DNA of 64,000 nucleotides from Nisaea denitrificans DSM 18348 (GCF_000426505.1 NZ_AUFM01000011.1:868001-932000); one strand, 5' to 3'; shown: positions 16,943 to 26,512, numbered from the stretch's first letter. Made by a program: numbers and translations. Notes: a model not told the origin generated them from the letters alone.

Positions 16943-19510
16943 ATGACCGCATCGCTTCGCAAGTCCATTCTCGCACTCATCGTCCTGGCGTTCACCGTTA
17001 GCCTTGGTTTTGGCTTCAAGCACGTCACTACCGTCGATGAGACGCTTGAATCACGACTTTCCGAAAATGCGGTCTGGGCGGGAGCTCAATTACAGTTCGA
17101 ACTCGGCCGCTTCCGTGAGAGCCTTTACGATCTTACAAACAATGGCCAGAACGCATCTCCCAAGGAAACATCCACGCGTTTCGACATTCTTTGGAGCCGG
17201 GTCCAGGTCTTCCGCAAGGGGGATCTTGCCAAGCTTGTGAACGCAAGCGGCATGAAGCCGGTAGTCGACAATATTCAGTCCCAGATCGAGGAAATTGACA
17301 GCATCATCGCCGATGATGGTTTCAAACCCCAGTCGCGGCCGGAAGCGGTCAGGAGCATCCTGGACACCGGCCAAAGCATCACCAGGCTATCGCAGGAATT
17401 GACCGCTGGAATCATGCATGGCGAGCAAGTTCGGTTCGTCAACTATATCCGCGATCGCCAATCCGCGATCCATGACATCATGGTCTCCTTGGTTGGTCTG
17501 TTCCTCTGTGGCGCGGCCTTTACCGTCAGCCTGGTTCTTTCAAACCGGCAGGCGAACAAGGCAACGCTGGCAGCGACAACGGCTGAAGAGGCTGCGAATG
17601 CGGCTCGCGAACGCGTAACTGACGCCATCGAGTCCATGGCCGAAGGGTTCGCTGTCATTGACAGTGTAGGCCGGTGTGTTTCCGCGAATACTATCTTCAG
17701 ATTCTTCATGAAACGGTTCTCCGGGAGCGCGCCGACAGGAGATTTCTTTGAAACCTCTCTTGAGACAGGTTTCACGAACAACGTGCTGCTTGATCCTGCC
17801 GGTCGTCCCGTAAACAGGATCATGGATGCTCTACGACGCGCCGACGGCACCGGTTTTGAATTCATCATGGACGACGAAAGCTGGATTCGGATCGAAACCC
17901 GCCGCGCCACGAACGGCACCATGATCGTCAAGCTCGCCGACGTGACGGACCGCAAACGCTGGGAAATCGAAACGGAGAACGCGAAGAACACCGCGATCCG
18001 CAATCTGGAAGCACAGTCCCGTTTCCTTTCCATGATGAGTCACGAAATCAGAACGCCACTAAACGGTGTCCTGGGCATATTGCAGATCATCATCGATGAA
18101 CCCCTCTCCCAGGCCGGTCGGCATTACGTAAAGACAGCGCTTAGTTCGGCCGTCTCCCTGCGTACCGTCATTGATGATGTTCTTGATGCTTCGAAGATCG
18201 AGGCAAACGAAATGGTTCTCCGGAAGGAAGCGCTGTCACTGGCCGAGCTGTCGGAAAACGTGCTCGATCTGATGACACCGTTGGCGGACAAATCCGAACT
18301 GAGCCTTACTCTGACACTCGATCCAACTCTGCCGAAATCGGTCGCTGGTGATTCGGACCGCCTCCGCCAGATCCTGAACAATTTCGTCAGCAACGCGATC
18401 AAGTTCACCGAACACGGCAACGTTGCGCTTTCGATCGATCGCCTGAGCAGCAGCGACGATCGCTGCCTGGTTCGTTTCTCCGTTACAGACACGGGGATCG
18501 GCATTCCGGCAGAGAAACACGCCGATCTGTTCCGTGCGTTCAAGCAGATCGACTCCAGCTACGCACGGCGCTTTGGCGGAACCGGCCTTGGCCTCGCCAT
18601 ATCCAAAGTTCTCGCGGAAAAAATGGGGGGTGTCGTCGACTTCGAAAGCGCTGTCGGCAAAGGTAGCCGTTTCTGGTTCGACATTCCGTTTGAAGCACTC
18701 TCAAGCGAACCGTGGGTCAAACAAGCCGGTCCCAGCACGTCCAGGGTGCTCATCGACCTTTCCGATCGTGCGATTGCGGATGCGTTAAGCACCCAGATCA
18801 AGGGCTTCGGCATGAATGTCACCATTGGCGACTCGTCCAGCCCGCTGTCAGACGGCGAAACGGATGTGATCTTGATAAACGACAGCCCTCTCAAAGCTTC
18901 AACCGCAATCAGTCCGCAAAGACACCTGCAAGTCCTCCATTCGGAACACATGCTCGACGATGTAACGGAGGCTTTCGACAGCCGCACACGGTTCCTGCGC
19001 TATCCGATCCACCCCACGACCCTTATGAGAGAGCTCCTCGCACCGTGCCCGGCCGTTCCCGTCAGGACCGAACCGGCCCGTCTGGTTGAGGATAAGCGGT
19101 CAGGGCCACTCAGGATCCTGCTTGCTGAAGATTGCAAGACGAACCAGTTGGTCATGCGAGCCTTTCTGAAAGATTTTGCGACTGATCTCGTTGTCGCGGA
19201 AAACGGCAAACAGGTTGTGAACGAGGCGCGAGCCAACACCTTCGACCTTGTCCTTATGGATGTCTCGATGCCGGAAATGGATGGTGTCGAAGCAACGCAG
19301 CAGATCCGGCGGTTCAGCGATATCCCGGTGATTGGCGTTACCGCCCACGCATTCGAATCTGCACTGGCATCCTGCCGGGATGCCGGCATGGACCAGGTCC
19401 TGACCAAACCGCTGGCCAAGCAGGATCTATATTCCACCATCAAGGAAGTGCTTGTTGACAGAGACAGAACCGCAGCGACACTCACAGTAACTGGAACTGG
19501 ATCATGCTGA
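16943..19510 (+). CDS. Hybrid sensor histidine kinase with C-terminal receiver domain
   Basis: The 855-residue protein has a membrane segment near residues 8-26, a periplasmic helical sensor region (about 30-175), a second membrane segment near 178-203 and a PAS-like region near 225-335. HisKA carries the phospho-acceptor His near residue 367 (SHEIRTPLNG). HATPase_c shows N, G1 (DTGIGIP) and G2 (GTGLGLAI) boxes at about 470-590. A degenerate receiver-like stretch (590-700) is followed by a receiver domain with the phospho-acceptor Asp near residue 773 (MDVSMPEMDG). Architecture and position before HATPase-REC-PP2C, STAS and sigma-54 regulator genes parallel SypF/RscS-type biofilm kinases. It overlaps the next gene by 7 bp. 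It probably phosphorylates one or both downstream receivers. Confidence 0.92.
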   Translation: MTASLRKSILALIVLAFTVSLGFGFKHVTTVDETLESRLSENAVWAGAQLQFELGRFRESLYDLTNNGQNASPKETSTRFDILWSRVQVFRKGDLAKLVNASGMKPVVDNIQSQIEEIDSIIADDGFKPQSRPEAVRSILDTGQSITRLSQELTAGIMHGEQVRFVNYIRDRQSAIHDIMVSLVGLFLCGAAFTVSLVLSNRQANKATLAATTAEEAANAARERVTDAIESMAEGFAVIDSVGRCVSANTIFRFFMKRFSGSAPTGDFFETSLETGFTNNVLLDPAGRPVNRIMDALRRADGTGFEFIMDDESWIRIETRRATNGTMIVKLADVTDRKRWEIETENAKNTAIRNLEAQSRFLSMMSHEIRTPLNGVLGILQIIIDEPLSQAGRHYVKTALSSAVSLRTVIDDVLDASKIEANEMVLRKEALSLAELSENVLDLMTPLADKSELSLTLTLDPTLPKSVAGDSDRLRQILNNFVSNAIKFTEHGNVALSIDRLSSSDDRCLVRFSVTDTGIGIPAEKHADLFRAFKQIDSSYARRFGGTGLGLAISKVLAEKMGGVVDFESAVGKGSRFWFDIPFEALSSEPWVKQAGPSTSRVLIDLSDRAIADALSTQIKGFGMNVTIGDSSSPLSDGETDVILINDSPLKASTAISPQRHLQVLHSEHMLDDVTEAFDSRTRFLRYPIHPTTLMRELLAPCPAVPVRTEPARLVEDKRSGPLRILLAEDCKTNQLVMRAFLKDFATDLVVAENGKQVVNEARANTFDLVLMDVSMPEMDGVEATQQIRRFSDIPVIGVTAHAFESALASCRDAGMDQVLTKPLAKQDLYSTIKEVLVDRDRTAATLTVTGTGSC

Positions 19511-21012
19511 CATTTTCCAAGACATACGGTCCGGAACTGGTTGAAACCCGTCGTCTGCGGGAAGACATCGCGCCAGTGCTGGAGAGCAGCAGTCTCTCCG
19601 GAAACCGGATCAACGACCTAACGCTCGTACTGGTGGAAGCCTTCACGAATATTGTCCGGCACGCAAAACCGCTACCGACTGAAATTTGTGTTTCAGTCGA
19701 CACCGCGGACGGCAATCTCATCATCATCCTCAGTGACAATGGCCCCCGTTTTACCGGGTTTGAGACTGCTCGCGAAACGGCTCGGAGCCTCGGTGACCTG
19801 TCAATGATGGAACGCGGCATGGGCCTCAATCTCATTTTCAGCCTGACCAGTTCAGTTTCCTACCTGTCATCCGAAAGCCGCAATGAGCTTGTCGTTCGTG
19901 AGCCGCTGCCTGCTTCCGAGCGGAAAACGATTGTCGCAATCGACGACGACCCGGTTGGCCTCAAGTTGATCGAGGCTTTCCTCGGAGACCGCTACGAGGT
20001 CCACCCGTTCAACAAAGGCGGTGAAGCGCTCGACCATATCAACCATGAACATCCGGACCTGATCATCTCCGATATCGATATGCCTGACTTGAACGGCCTT
20101 GAGCTTCGTGAGTCGCTCCGTTGCGACCCCGCAACCGCTCTAATCCCGTTCATCTTCCTGACCGGGGTCATTGATGAGAAGATCCACGATGAAGCAAATG
20201 ACCTGGACATCGACGACTTCGTGGAAAAACCCACATCGAAGGGAAAGCTGGTTCGAACCGTCGACCGGGTTCTGAAACGATCTACCCGGATTAAACAATC
20301 GGCAGCCGCAGCATTTGAGGCGAGTGTCACCAACTCACTGCGCTCCAGCACGCCCGCTGAACTCGGTCGCTTCCATTTTTTCGCGGAAGAGATAGCAGCA
20401 TCGGCCGGTGGTGGAGACTTCATGGTTCACGTCAGGGGCGACGATTTCCTTACAGTCGTATTGCTCGATGTGATGGGGCACGGCATTCCGGCAAAAGTGT
20501 TCGCACATGCCTATTCGGGCTACGTCCAGTCGATCATGTCGCTCGACGAAACTGCCCGAGACCCCGCGCGCGTACTGCAGGGACTATCGAGCCATGTGGC
20601 ACGGGACACCCGATTGACCTCAACCATTGTCACTGCAGTCGCCGCAACCTTCAGCGACAGCGGCAAGGTACTCGTCGCCTCCGCCGGGCATCCCCGACCG
20701 CTCGTATATCTGCAAGGCATAGGATGGCGCCCGGTACCGATCAGTGGGGTCCTCCCAGGGCTCTCTAACGAGTTGCCCGAGACGAAGACGCTCCAGCTTG
20801 GAAGCGGCGACGCCCTGTTGCTTTTTACGGACGGTATCAGCGAGGTTCTGTGTCGCGAGCGCCCAGAAGATGCACTGTTGAGCGCGCTCGGAGGGCTGCC
20901 GCCTCCGGATAGCGCCACGCTCGCAAAGCTCAACGAGATCGCGGACAAAGCCGGACACGGTCGCGAACAGGATCAGGATGACAGATCGACTTTTCTTGCT
21001 GTCGCCAGATAA
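19504..21012 (+). CDS. Fused anti-sigma-type kinase, receiver and PP2C phosphatase (SypE-like)
   Basis: The 502-residue cytoplasmic protein has three domains. An RsbW/SpoIIAB-like HATPase (1-135) shows N-box VEAFTNIVRHA and a G2-like ERGMGLN. A receiver domain (about 138-255) has the phospho-acceptor Asp near residue 190 (DIDMPDLNG). A SpoIIE/RsbU-type PP2C phosphatase (about 290-495) has LLDVMGHG, ASAGHPRP and LFTDGISE metal-site motifs. The order kinase-REC-phosphatase is that of V. fischeri SypE, while Pseudomonas HsbR carries the same domains in another order. Such proteins both phosphorylate and dephosphorylate a STAS partner. The adjacent STAS gene and two more STAS genes in the locus are the candidate substrates. 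Confidence 0.9.
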   Translation: MLTFSKTYGPELVETRRLREDIAPVLESSSLSGNRINDLTLVLVEAFTNIVRHAKPLPTEICVSVDTADGNLIIILSDNGPRFTGFETARETARSLGDLSMMERGMGLNLIFSLTSSVSYLSSESRNELVVREPLPASERKTIVAIDDDPVGLKLIEAFLGDRYEVHPFNKGGEALDHINHEHPDLIISDIDMPDLNGLELRESLRCDPATALIPFIFLTGVIDEKIHDEANDLDIDDFVEKPTSKGKLVRTVDRVLKRSTRIKQSAAAAFEASVTNSLRSSTPAELGRFHFFAEEIAASAGGGDFMVHVRGDDFLTVVLLDVMGHGIPAKVFAHAYSGYVQSIMSLDETARDPARVLQGLSSHVARDTRLTSTIVTAVAATFSDSGKVLVASAGHPRPLVYLQGIGWRPVPISGVLPGLSNELPETKTLQLGSGDALLLFTDGISEVLCRERPEDALLSALGGLPPPDSATLAKLNEIADKAGHGREQDQDDRSTFLAVAR

Positions 21013-21068
21013 CACCGATGCAAGAGGGATCATCTTTCACCCTTCCAACAAAACGGATCGGACAGTCA

Positions 21069-21386
21069 ATGACCGGGCACTTGCTCAAAATTGAGGTTCT
21101 TGAGGGAATTCTTCGGGTTGAGGTTGCCGGTGCGCTCGATGCGGAGACCGCGTTTCATCTCGACCAGCAAATTATCATTAAATATTCTGACGCTATCGAG
21201 GGGATCGTTCTTGATCTCAAGCGCACTGAATTTATGGACAGTGCGGGCGTCGGGTTCGTCGTACGATTGCGCGATCATGCGAAGAGTGCATCTAATTCAT
21301 TTGAGATAATGTGTGTCGGAGGCCAACCCCGTCGATTGCTTGAACAGATCGGCGGGATCTCGATACTGGAACTAAAAAGGAATTAG
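21069..21386 (+). CDS. STAS-domain anti-sigma-factor antagonist (SypA/HsbA-like)
   Basis: The 105-residue single-domain STAS protein has the phosphorylation-site motif FMDSAGVGF with candidate Ser58 and the later GGQPRRLLE segment. It sits 56 bp after the kinase/phosphatase fusion and 13 bp before the sigma-54 regulator. The start is uncertain: ATG 21069 fits the domain boundary, while ATG 21018 would add 17 residues; neither has a strong Shine-Dalgarno. By analogy with SypA it would control polysaccharide or biofilm output by its phosphorylation state, but the target is unknown. Confidence 0.85.
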   Translation: MTGHLLKIEVLEGILRVEVAGALDAETAFHLDQQIIIKYSDAIEGIVLDLKRTEFMDSAGVGFVVRLRDHAKSASNSFEIMCVGGQPRRLLEQIGGISILELKRN

Positions 21387-21399
21387 GGAGACATTGCCA

Positions 21400-22854
21400 A
21401 TGCCTCACACCGTTGAAGCCCTGATTGTCGAGGACAGCCCCTCGATCAGCCGAATGCTGGAAAGCTGGCTTGCGGAAGAAGGCATCTCTTGCCACGTGAC
21501 GGATAGTCTCGCCAAGGCAATGGAGTTCGTTAACCGTACGCCTCCCAGCGTCGCGCTTGTCGATCTGGGGCTTCCTGACGGAGATGGCATGGACCTGATC
21601 CGGGAGATTTCGGAAAAGGAAATCCCCGTCTACCCGATCGTGATCACCGGTCAGGGTTCGCTGAATGTCGCTGTCGAAGCCATGAAGGCCGGGGCCCGCG
21701 ATTTCATCGTCAAGCCACCGAACAAGACACGATTTGTCGTCAGCGTACGCAACGGTCTGGAGACACAACGCCTCCTCGAAGATGTCACCACATTGCGCGA
21801 AACTTTCGCGCAGGACAGATTTCACGGCTTTATCGGCTCCTCGAGCGCCATGCAGGCGGTTTACAAGACAATCGAGGCCGGAGCCACATCCAAGGCAACG
21901 GTTTTCATCACTGGAGAAAGCGGAACCGGCAAGGAGCTTACCGCTGAAGCCCTGCACCGCCAGGGATCACGCAAGAACGCTCCTTTCGTGGCCCTGAACT
22001 GCGGCGCCATTCCGCGAGACCTCATGGAGTCCGAGATTTTCGGGCATGTCAAAGGCGCCTTCACAGGAGCGACGACTGACCGCGAAGGAGCAGCCGCCCG
22101 GTCGGACAAGGGCACCCTCTTCCTGGACGAAATCTGCGAAATGGATTTCGACCTTCAGGTAAAACTTCTTCGCTTCATCCAGACAGGGACCTTCCAGAAG
22201 GTTGGGGGATCAAACACCGTTTCCGTTGATGTGCGCTTTGTTTGCGCAACCAACCGGGACCCATGGGAGGAAGTACAGGCAGGTCGTTTCCGTGAGGATC
22301 TCTACTATCGTCTGCACGTTATTCCCCTACAGCTCCCGCCTCTGCGGGCGCGGGGTGGCGACGGCTTGGAAATCGCCAAGAACTTCCTCCAGACAATGAG
22401 CAAGGAAGAAGGCAAAAACTTCGAACGTTTTTCGGACGATGTCGCGCAGATCATTCTCGGCTTCGAGTGGCCTGGTAATGTACGGCAGTTGCAGAACGTG
22501 ATCCGTAACATGATCGTACTTAATGATGGCGACACGGTCACACGCGAAATGCTGCCGCCGCCACTGGACCGTTTCGATCCGAAGACAGCACCGCGCTTTC
22601 AACAGGAAACACATTCCAGCGCGCCGGCAGTCGGCGGACCCGCGCCGATTGCCAGTCCGGCCGACATTCGGCCGCTATGGGTGATGGAACGGGACACGAT
22701 CGAGAACGCCATCACGATTTGCGACGGTAACATTCAGAAAGCCGCGCGCCTACTCGACATCAGCCCGTCTACGATCTACAGGAAACGTGTGACCTGGGAG
22801 GAGCTTGAAGCGCAAAGCGCCGGGCAGCCGGCTCCCGCCAGTGTCGCGTACTAG
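21400..22854 (+). CDS. Sigma-54-dependent response regulator (SypG/PrsR-like)
   Basis: The 484-residue NtrC-family regulator has a receiver domain with Asp55 (VDLGLPDGDG) and acidic pair Glu11/Asp12. Its AAA+ domain (about 145-375) has Walker A GESGTGKE and the sigma-54 contact loop GAFTGA near residue 219, and a Fis-type helix-turn-helix lies at the C-terminus (about 430-475). ATG 21400 is chosen over TTG 21394 because AGGGAG lies 9 bp upstream. It is the obvious activator of the seven sigma-54 promoters in this locus and the probable reader of the 13-bp palindromes. The stop codon overlaps the convergent ATPase gene stop. Confidence 0.95.
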   Translation: MPHTVEALIVEDSPSISRMLESWLAEEGISCHVTDSLAKAMEFVNRTPPSVALVDLGLPDGDGMDLIREISEKEIPVYPIVITGQGSLNVAVEAMKAGARDFIVKPPNKTRFVVSVRNGLETQRLLEDVTTLRETFAQDRFHGFIGSSSAMQAVYKTIEAGATSKATVFITGESGTGKELTAEALHRQGSRKNAPFVALNCGAIPRDLMESEIFGHVKGAFTGATTDREGAAARSDKGTLFLDEICEMDFDLQVKLLRFIQTGTFQKVGGSNTVSVDVRFVCATNRDPWEEVQAGRFREDLYYRLHVIPLQLPPLRARGGDGLEIAKNFLQTMSKEEGKNFERFSDDVAQIILGFEWPGNVRQLQNVIRNMIVLNDGDTVTREMLPPPLDRFDPKTAPRFQQETHSSAPAVGGPAPIASPADIRPLWVMERDTIENAITICDGNIQKAARLLDISPSTIYRKRVTWEELEAQSAGQPAPASVAY

Positions 22855-23555
22855 GGTCGTTCGTAAAGGAATCCCACTTTGCGAATTTGACGTGCCAGCC
22901 AATTGGCGCCGACAGGAAAGACAGGGTTCAGCCGCATAGCCTCGCGCTCAAGTTCCGCCCCGAGCGATGGATTATCCCTGTCGCTGGCGGCAACACCGAG
23001 GATGGATATGCCTTCATCGGCGAGCAAGGCCGTTGCACGTTCGAGATTGGCCTGCCTGGTTACCCGCATCATCACCGCGAGGAGTACGGTCCCGGCCGCA
23101 CGGCAGACGGTGAAAGGCGGAACGTTTCGCGCATTGCTCAGCAACAGCGGCGCGATGTCCAGGACGATCAGGTCGTAACTCTCCTCAAGCCGGTCCAGCA
23201 TGCACTCCAGTGAACCGGTCTCCCGGAAGGCCGGAGAAAGAGGCTCATCCAGTGGTGCTGGTAATACAGACATGCCGTCGCTGCCGAAATTGACGATCTT
23301 GTCCGTCAGGTCCTCGATGTTCGGGTTCCATTGTACCCGCTCCACCCCGAGCAACGCGCCAAGAGACGGCTTGTAAACATTCAGATCGATCAGCAGGACC
23401 CGTTTCCCAGCGCGACTTGCACGCCGTGCGAGACTGTAGGCCAGCGTGGTGGCACCCTCGCCCGGACTGACCGAAGCGACGACGAAGCGGCGCACATTGC
23501 GTGAAACGATATGCCTGTAGAGCGTATCTATTTCGGTGTAATTGGCGGGGATCAT
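22851..23555 (-). CDS. CpsD/CapB-like P-loop ATPase of polysaccharide export
   Basis: The 234-residue protein is a BY-kinase-type MinD/ParA-fold ATPase with Walker A variant SPGEGATT near residue 29, Walker A' LLIDLNVYKPS near residue 54 and Walker B LIVLDIAP near residue 129. The tyrosine-rich C-terminal cluster normal for BY-kinases is missing; only one Tyr (residue 232, in FLYERP) is near the end. It may therefore be a regulatory ATPase rather than an autophosphorylating kinase. It would partner the Wzz-like protein at 11564. It is the last gene of the minus-strand export operon and overlaps the convergent regulator gene by 4 bp at the stops. Confidence 0.8.
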   Translation of the reverse strand: MIPANYTEIDTLYRHIVSRNVRRFVVASVSPGEGATTLAYSLARRASRAGKRVLLIDLNVYKPSLGALLGVERVQWNPNIEDLTDKIVNFGSDGMSVLPAPLDEPLSPAFRETGSLECMLDRLEESYDLIVLDIAPLLLSNARNVPPFTVCRAAGTVLLAVMMRVTRQANLERATALLADEGISILGVAASDRDNPSLGAELEREAMRLNPVFPVGANWLARQIRKVGFLYERP

Positions 23556-23567
23556 TTTCCATCCTCC

Positions 23568-25697
23568 TCAGAGCACGCCAGCGAGGGCGAACAAGGCGAG
23601 CAATTGGCCTGCATCCTTCACGAAGCCCGTGAAGCGGGTCCAGTTGTCCTGCGATTTGTCGGGCACGTAAACGGTGTCGCCCGGCCGGACCAGAGGGAGC
23701 TTGCGGACATCGCCGCTCTTTGCAAAATCGATCAGGTCGAAGGTCCTGGCCTGATCGCGGCAGCAGGAGAGATTGACGACAAGGATCTTGTCCTGAAGCG
23801 CGGTTCCGGTCGGCCCACCGGCCTCGGCCAGAAGATCGAGAATCGTCATCTCGTCACTGAATACATAGCGTCCAGGTTTTCCGATGGAGCCCAGGACCCG
23901 CACAGTGCGCTCCTTCGACTTGTCGATCCACTCCCGGCCACGCTCGGGGACATAGACTGCGTCCCCAGGTTTGACGTCCGGCAGCAGCATTTCATCCCCG
24001 GTACGGAAATAGAGCTCGAGATCGACAGTGGAAACCCGGGTCTTCTCCTCACCGCGATGATTGATCCGGATACTGTGCAGATCGGCGCTCGCCGTGGGGC
24101 CGTCGGCGGCGGACAGGATATCCAGCAGATTCAGGGACGGATCGAAGGCATAGCGCCCCGGCGCCTTGACGGCCCCGAAAACGTAGAGTGAGCGTTCGGC
24201 AGGCTGCCGCATCCACTGGCTCTTGTTGTCCTTCGGATCCCAGGGAAGTTCCGGCACCATGATCGTATAACCTGCCATGATCGTCGGCACATCGGACACG
24301 TTGCCGCCATTTTTGAGATACTCGTCGAGATTGAAGCGGACGCTGCGGACAGTACCGTCGCCGGACGGCATGGCGATCTGAATAGCTCCGATATCAGCGC
24401 GCGGAGTCGGTCCCCCGGCATGCGCCAGAAGGTCCATGAACGTCATCTCATCGGACCACTCGAAGCGTCCCGGCTTGGCAACCTGCCCCATCACATGTAC
24501 GGCGCGAGAAGGAGCCACCTTCAGCCAGGACTTTTCGTTCAGGTCCAGTTTCTCAGGCACAAAGATGGAGTCGCCCGGGAACAATTGCGGTAGCGCAACG
24601 CCAGAGCCCCCGACTTCGGAATACATCGCCAGATCAAAAGGTTCGGCCGTCCCGTTTTTCCGCAGGATGCGTACCCGCTTGGTATCGGCAAAACGCGTCG
24701 GACCGCCTGAATTCGCAAGCACATCGAGGAATGAAGTCTCGTCCTGCACTTCGAAAGCGCCCGGCTTGAACACCTCGCCCATGACGTAGACGATGCGCGA
24801 GCCTTTCTTCACTCCAACGGTTTCAATTGGCACGAAGATGGTCGAACCCGGCCCGACTGAAGGGATCGTGGAGGTATCACCGGTATCCAGGTAAAGCTTG
24901 AGATTGAAAGGCTGCGGTTCTCCGTTTGTGATCACCCGGATCTGTTCCACGGCGGCATAGCGGGTCACCCCCCCTGCTCGCATGATCAGATCGACCACGC
25001 TTTGCCCGTCAGCGTAGCCATATGCGCCGGGCGAGCGGACTTCGCCGAAAATCTTGACCCCCGTCTTGTTCTCTGCTGCGTCGCCGCCTTCGGTGAGCGT
25101 GCGCGCATCGAACTCCACCTGCACATTGCCGGTAAGCGGCGAAGCAGGGACAAAAACCGTGTCCATGGTCCGTAGCGCCGGGATCAGCGTCGTATCTCCG
25201 GTATCGAGGTATTTCTTGAAATTGAACGTCTCGTTGCGACCGTCACGGCGGAGCTGCATCCGGTCGAGCTGGGCACCGGGGACGAGCCCTCCAGCTGCCG
25301 TAACTGCCTCCTGGACACCCGCATCACCGGAAAGGTCCACGGTACCCGGCTGACGCACATAGCCCAGTACTGTGACCAGCTTTCGGTGTTCCTTGAGCGT
25401 GGCATCGAAACTCTCGGTATTCCGGTAAACCTTTGACAGCGCCTCGGACAGTTTCGTTTTTGCTTGCTCTATCGACAGCCCGAGCAAATTAACATGACCA
25501 ATCTCGGGCAGGATTACGCGGCTCTGGTCATCCAGTGGGAAGGCGCCCGTGACGCCTTCTTCCCCTGGCAGGCTCAGGCTCAGCACGTCGCCGGGACCAA
25601 GTAGGCCTTCGGCTTCGGCTGTTGCCGAAAAAGCAACGATGAGAAGCGCCGCGAATACGATCCGCAGGGCTCCTCGGGTCAACCTGAATGCTCGCAT
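23568..25697 (-). CDS. Polysaccharide export protein with multiple SLBB domains
   Basis: The 709-residue protein has a signal peptide (cleavage near ATAEA-E, residue 29) and an N-terminal polysaccharide-export domain (LGPGDVLSLSLPG onwards). It is followed by about six repeats with the SLBB pattern VxGxVxxPGxY...LxDLLxxAGG...D...PGDxVYVP. A short hydrophobic helix lies at the extreme C-terminus. No lipobox is seen, unlike classic Wza. It probably forms the periplasmic/outer-membrane export channel. It overlaps the upstream lipoprotein gene by 19 bp, and that neighbour may supply the lipid anchor. Confidence 0.92.
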   Translation of the reverse strand: MRAFRLTRGALRIVFAALLIVAFSATAEAEGLLGPGDVLSLSLPGEEGVTGAFPLDDQSRVILPEIGHVNLLGLSIEQAKTKLSEALSKVYRNTESFDATLKEHRKLVTVLGYVRQPGTVDLSGDAGVQEAVTAAGGLVPGAQLDRMQLRRDGRNETFNFKKYLDTGDTTLIPALRTMDTVFVPASPLTGNVQVEFDARTLTEGGDAAENKTGVKIFGEVRSPGAYGYADGQSVVDLIMRAGGVTRYAAVEQIRVITNGEPQPFNLKLYLDTGDTSTIPSVGPGSTIFVPIETVGVKKGSRIVYVMGEVFKPGAFEVQDETSFLDVLANSGGPTRFADTKRVRILRKNGTAEPFDLAMYSEVGGSGVALPQLFPGDSIFVPEKLDLNEKSWLKVAPSRAVHVMGQVAKPGRFEWSDEMTFMDLLAHAGGPTPRADIGAIQIAMPSGDGTVRSVRFNLDEYLKNGGNVSDVPTIMAGYTIMVPELPWDPKDNKSQWMRQPAERSLYVFGAVKAPGRYAFDPSLNLLDILSAADGPTASADLHSIRINHRGEEKTRVSTVDLELYFRTGDEMLLPDVKPGDAVYVPERGREWIDKSKERTVRVLGSIGKPGRYVFSDEMTILDLLAEAGGPTGTALQDKILVVNLSCCRDQARTFDLIDFAKSGDVRKLPLVRPGDTVYVPDKSQDNWTRFTGFVKDAGQLLALFALAGVL

Positions 25698-26155
25698 GAC
25701 AATGTCCGTTTCTGCGCGCCGGTCTTGCTCGAAAGACGCTCCGCCAGCTCGCTCAAGTCCGCCTCGTAGGCGGCAATTTCTTTTTCAGCATCCCACTCGA
25801 GGCCGCTGGAGAGACCACGCATCGCCCGACGGCGATCGCGTTCTGCTTTCCAGACCAGCGCCGGAAAGTGGTCCTGGCCACCCGCCTTACGCAGGGAGTC
25901 GAGATGAATGTCGGCACAATCGAGGCGGTTGATCTGATATGTCACCCAGCCTTCGTCGTGTAGCGCGGTCAAACGCCAGCCGGTCCACCAATGGTGCGGC
26001 TCTGGCCCGGCTTCGGAATTCCAGCCGCCGGGGTCCCAGGCCAGATTTGGGGACAGCGTCGCACGGTGTTCCGCGAACCCGCCCGTCCCGGCTTCCGGGA
26101 AAGACGAGCATGCGGAAAGAACCGCTGCGAAGGCTGTAATGGAAATGCGCTTCAT
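25679..26155 (-). CDS. Predicted lipoprotein beside the export channel
   Basis: The 158-residue protein starts at ATG 26155 (GGAGA about 5 bp upstream) and has a short signal with lipobox LSAC (Cys16) followed by Ser-Ser. The mature part is rich in Trp and His early (PHHWWTGW near residue 54) and ends in a charged helical region. No known domain is recognised. It overlaps the SLBB export gene by 19 bp and lies 10 bp after the STAS gene, so it belongs to the same sigma-54-driven export operon and may anchor or gate the channel. Confidence 0.7.
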   Translation of the reverse strand: MKRISITAFAAVLSACSSFPEAGTGGFAEHRATLSPNLAWDPGGWNSEAGPEPHHWWTGWRLTALHDEGWVTYQINRLDCADIHLDSLRKAGGQDHFPALVWKAERDRRRAMRGLSSGLEWDAEKEIAAYEADLSELAERLSSKTGAQKRTLSCEHSG

Positions 26156-26165
26156 CTCCAGCACC

Positions 26166-26477
26166 TCACGCTGCCAGAGGATTGGTCGGGATAGCACGGT
26201 CGAGGCGCAGCATCGCGATGAGGTCCCGCGGCTGGCCATTGACACCGTGGAGTTCAAGCGTCCGGCTCTGCATTACCAGACGCTTGTAGAGAAACACGAT
26301 CGCGCCGATACCGGAGCTGTCGATGAAATCTGTCTTCGACATGTCCAGCCGGACATTGCCGCCGGCATCGATGACCCTCTGAAAGGCACTCTTCGCTTCA
26401 AACGCCAAAGCAGCGTCGAAGGCTCCACAAACGGAAATGTCGTGATCGGTGTTCGATGATTGAACGATGATGGTCAT
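26166..26477 (-). CDS. STAS-domain protein heading the export operon
   Basis: The 103-residue STAS protein has FIDSSGIGA with candidate phospho-Ser54 and the VNGQPRDL segment shared with the other two STAS proteins of the locus. The start at ATG 26477 is chosen because GGAGGA lies 4-5 bp upstream; a start at 26489 would place that sequence inside the gene. A near-consensus sigma-54 promoter lies 36 bp upstream. It is a candidate substrate of the kinase/phosphatase at 19504. Confidence 0.88.
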   Translation of the reverse strand: MTIIVQSSNTDHDISVCGAFDAALAFEAKSAFQRVIDAGGNVRLDMSKTDFIDSSGIGAIVFLYKRLVMQSRTLELHGVNGQPRDLIAMLRLDRAIPTNPLAA

Positions 26478-26512
26478 TGGGTCCTCCATGACTTGCTTTC
26501 AAAGTCTATGGA

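Noticed and set aside
22840-22860. Overlap of convergent stop codons as a possible frameshift or fusion
   Set aside because: Both proteins are complete in their families; the overlap is simply tight packing of convergent genes.
23568-25697. Internal repeats in the export gene as a DNA repeat or array
   Set aside because: The periodicity is explained by tandem SLBB protein domains that are diverged at the DNA level; no CRISPR-like spacing.
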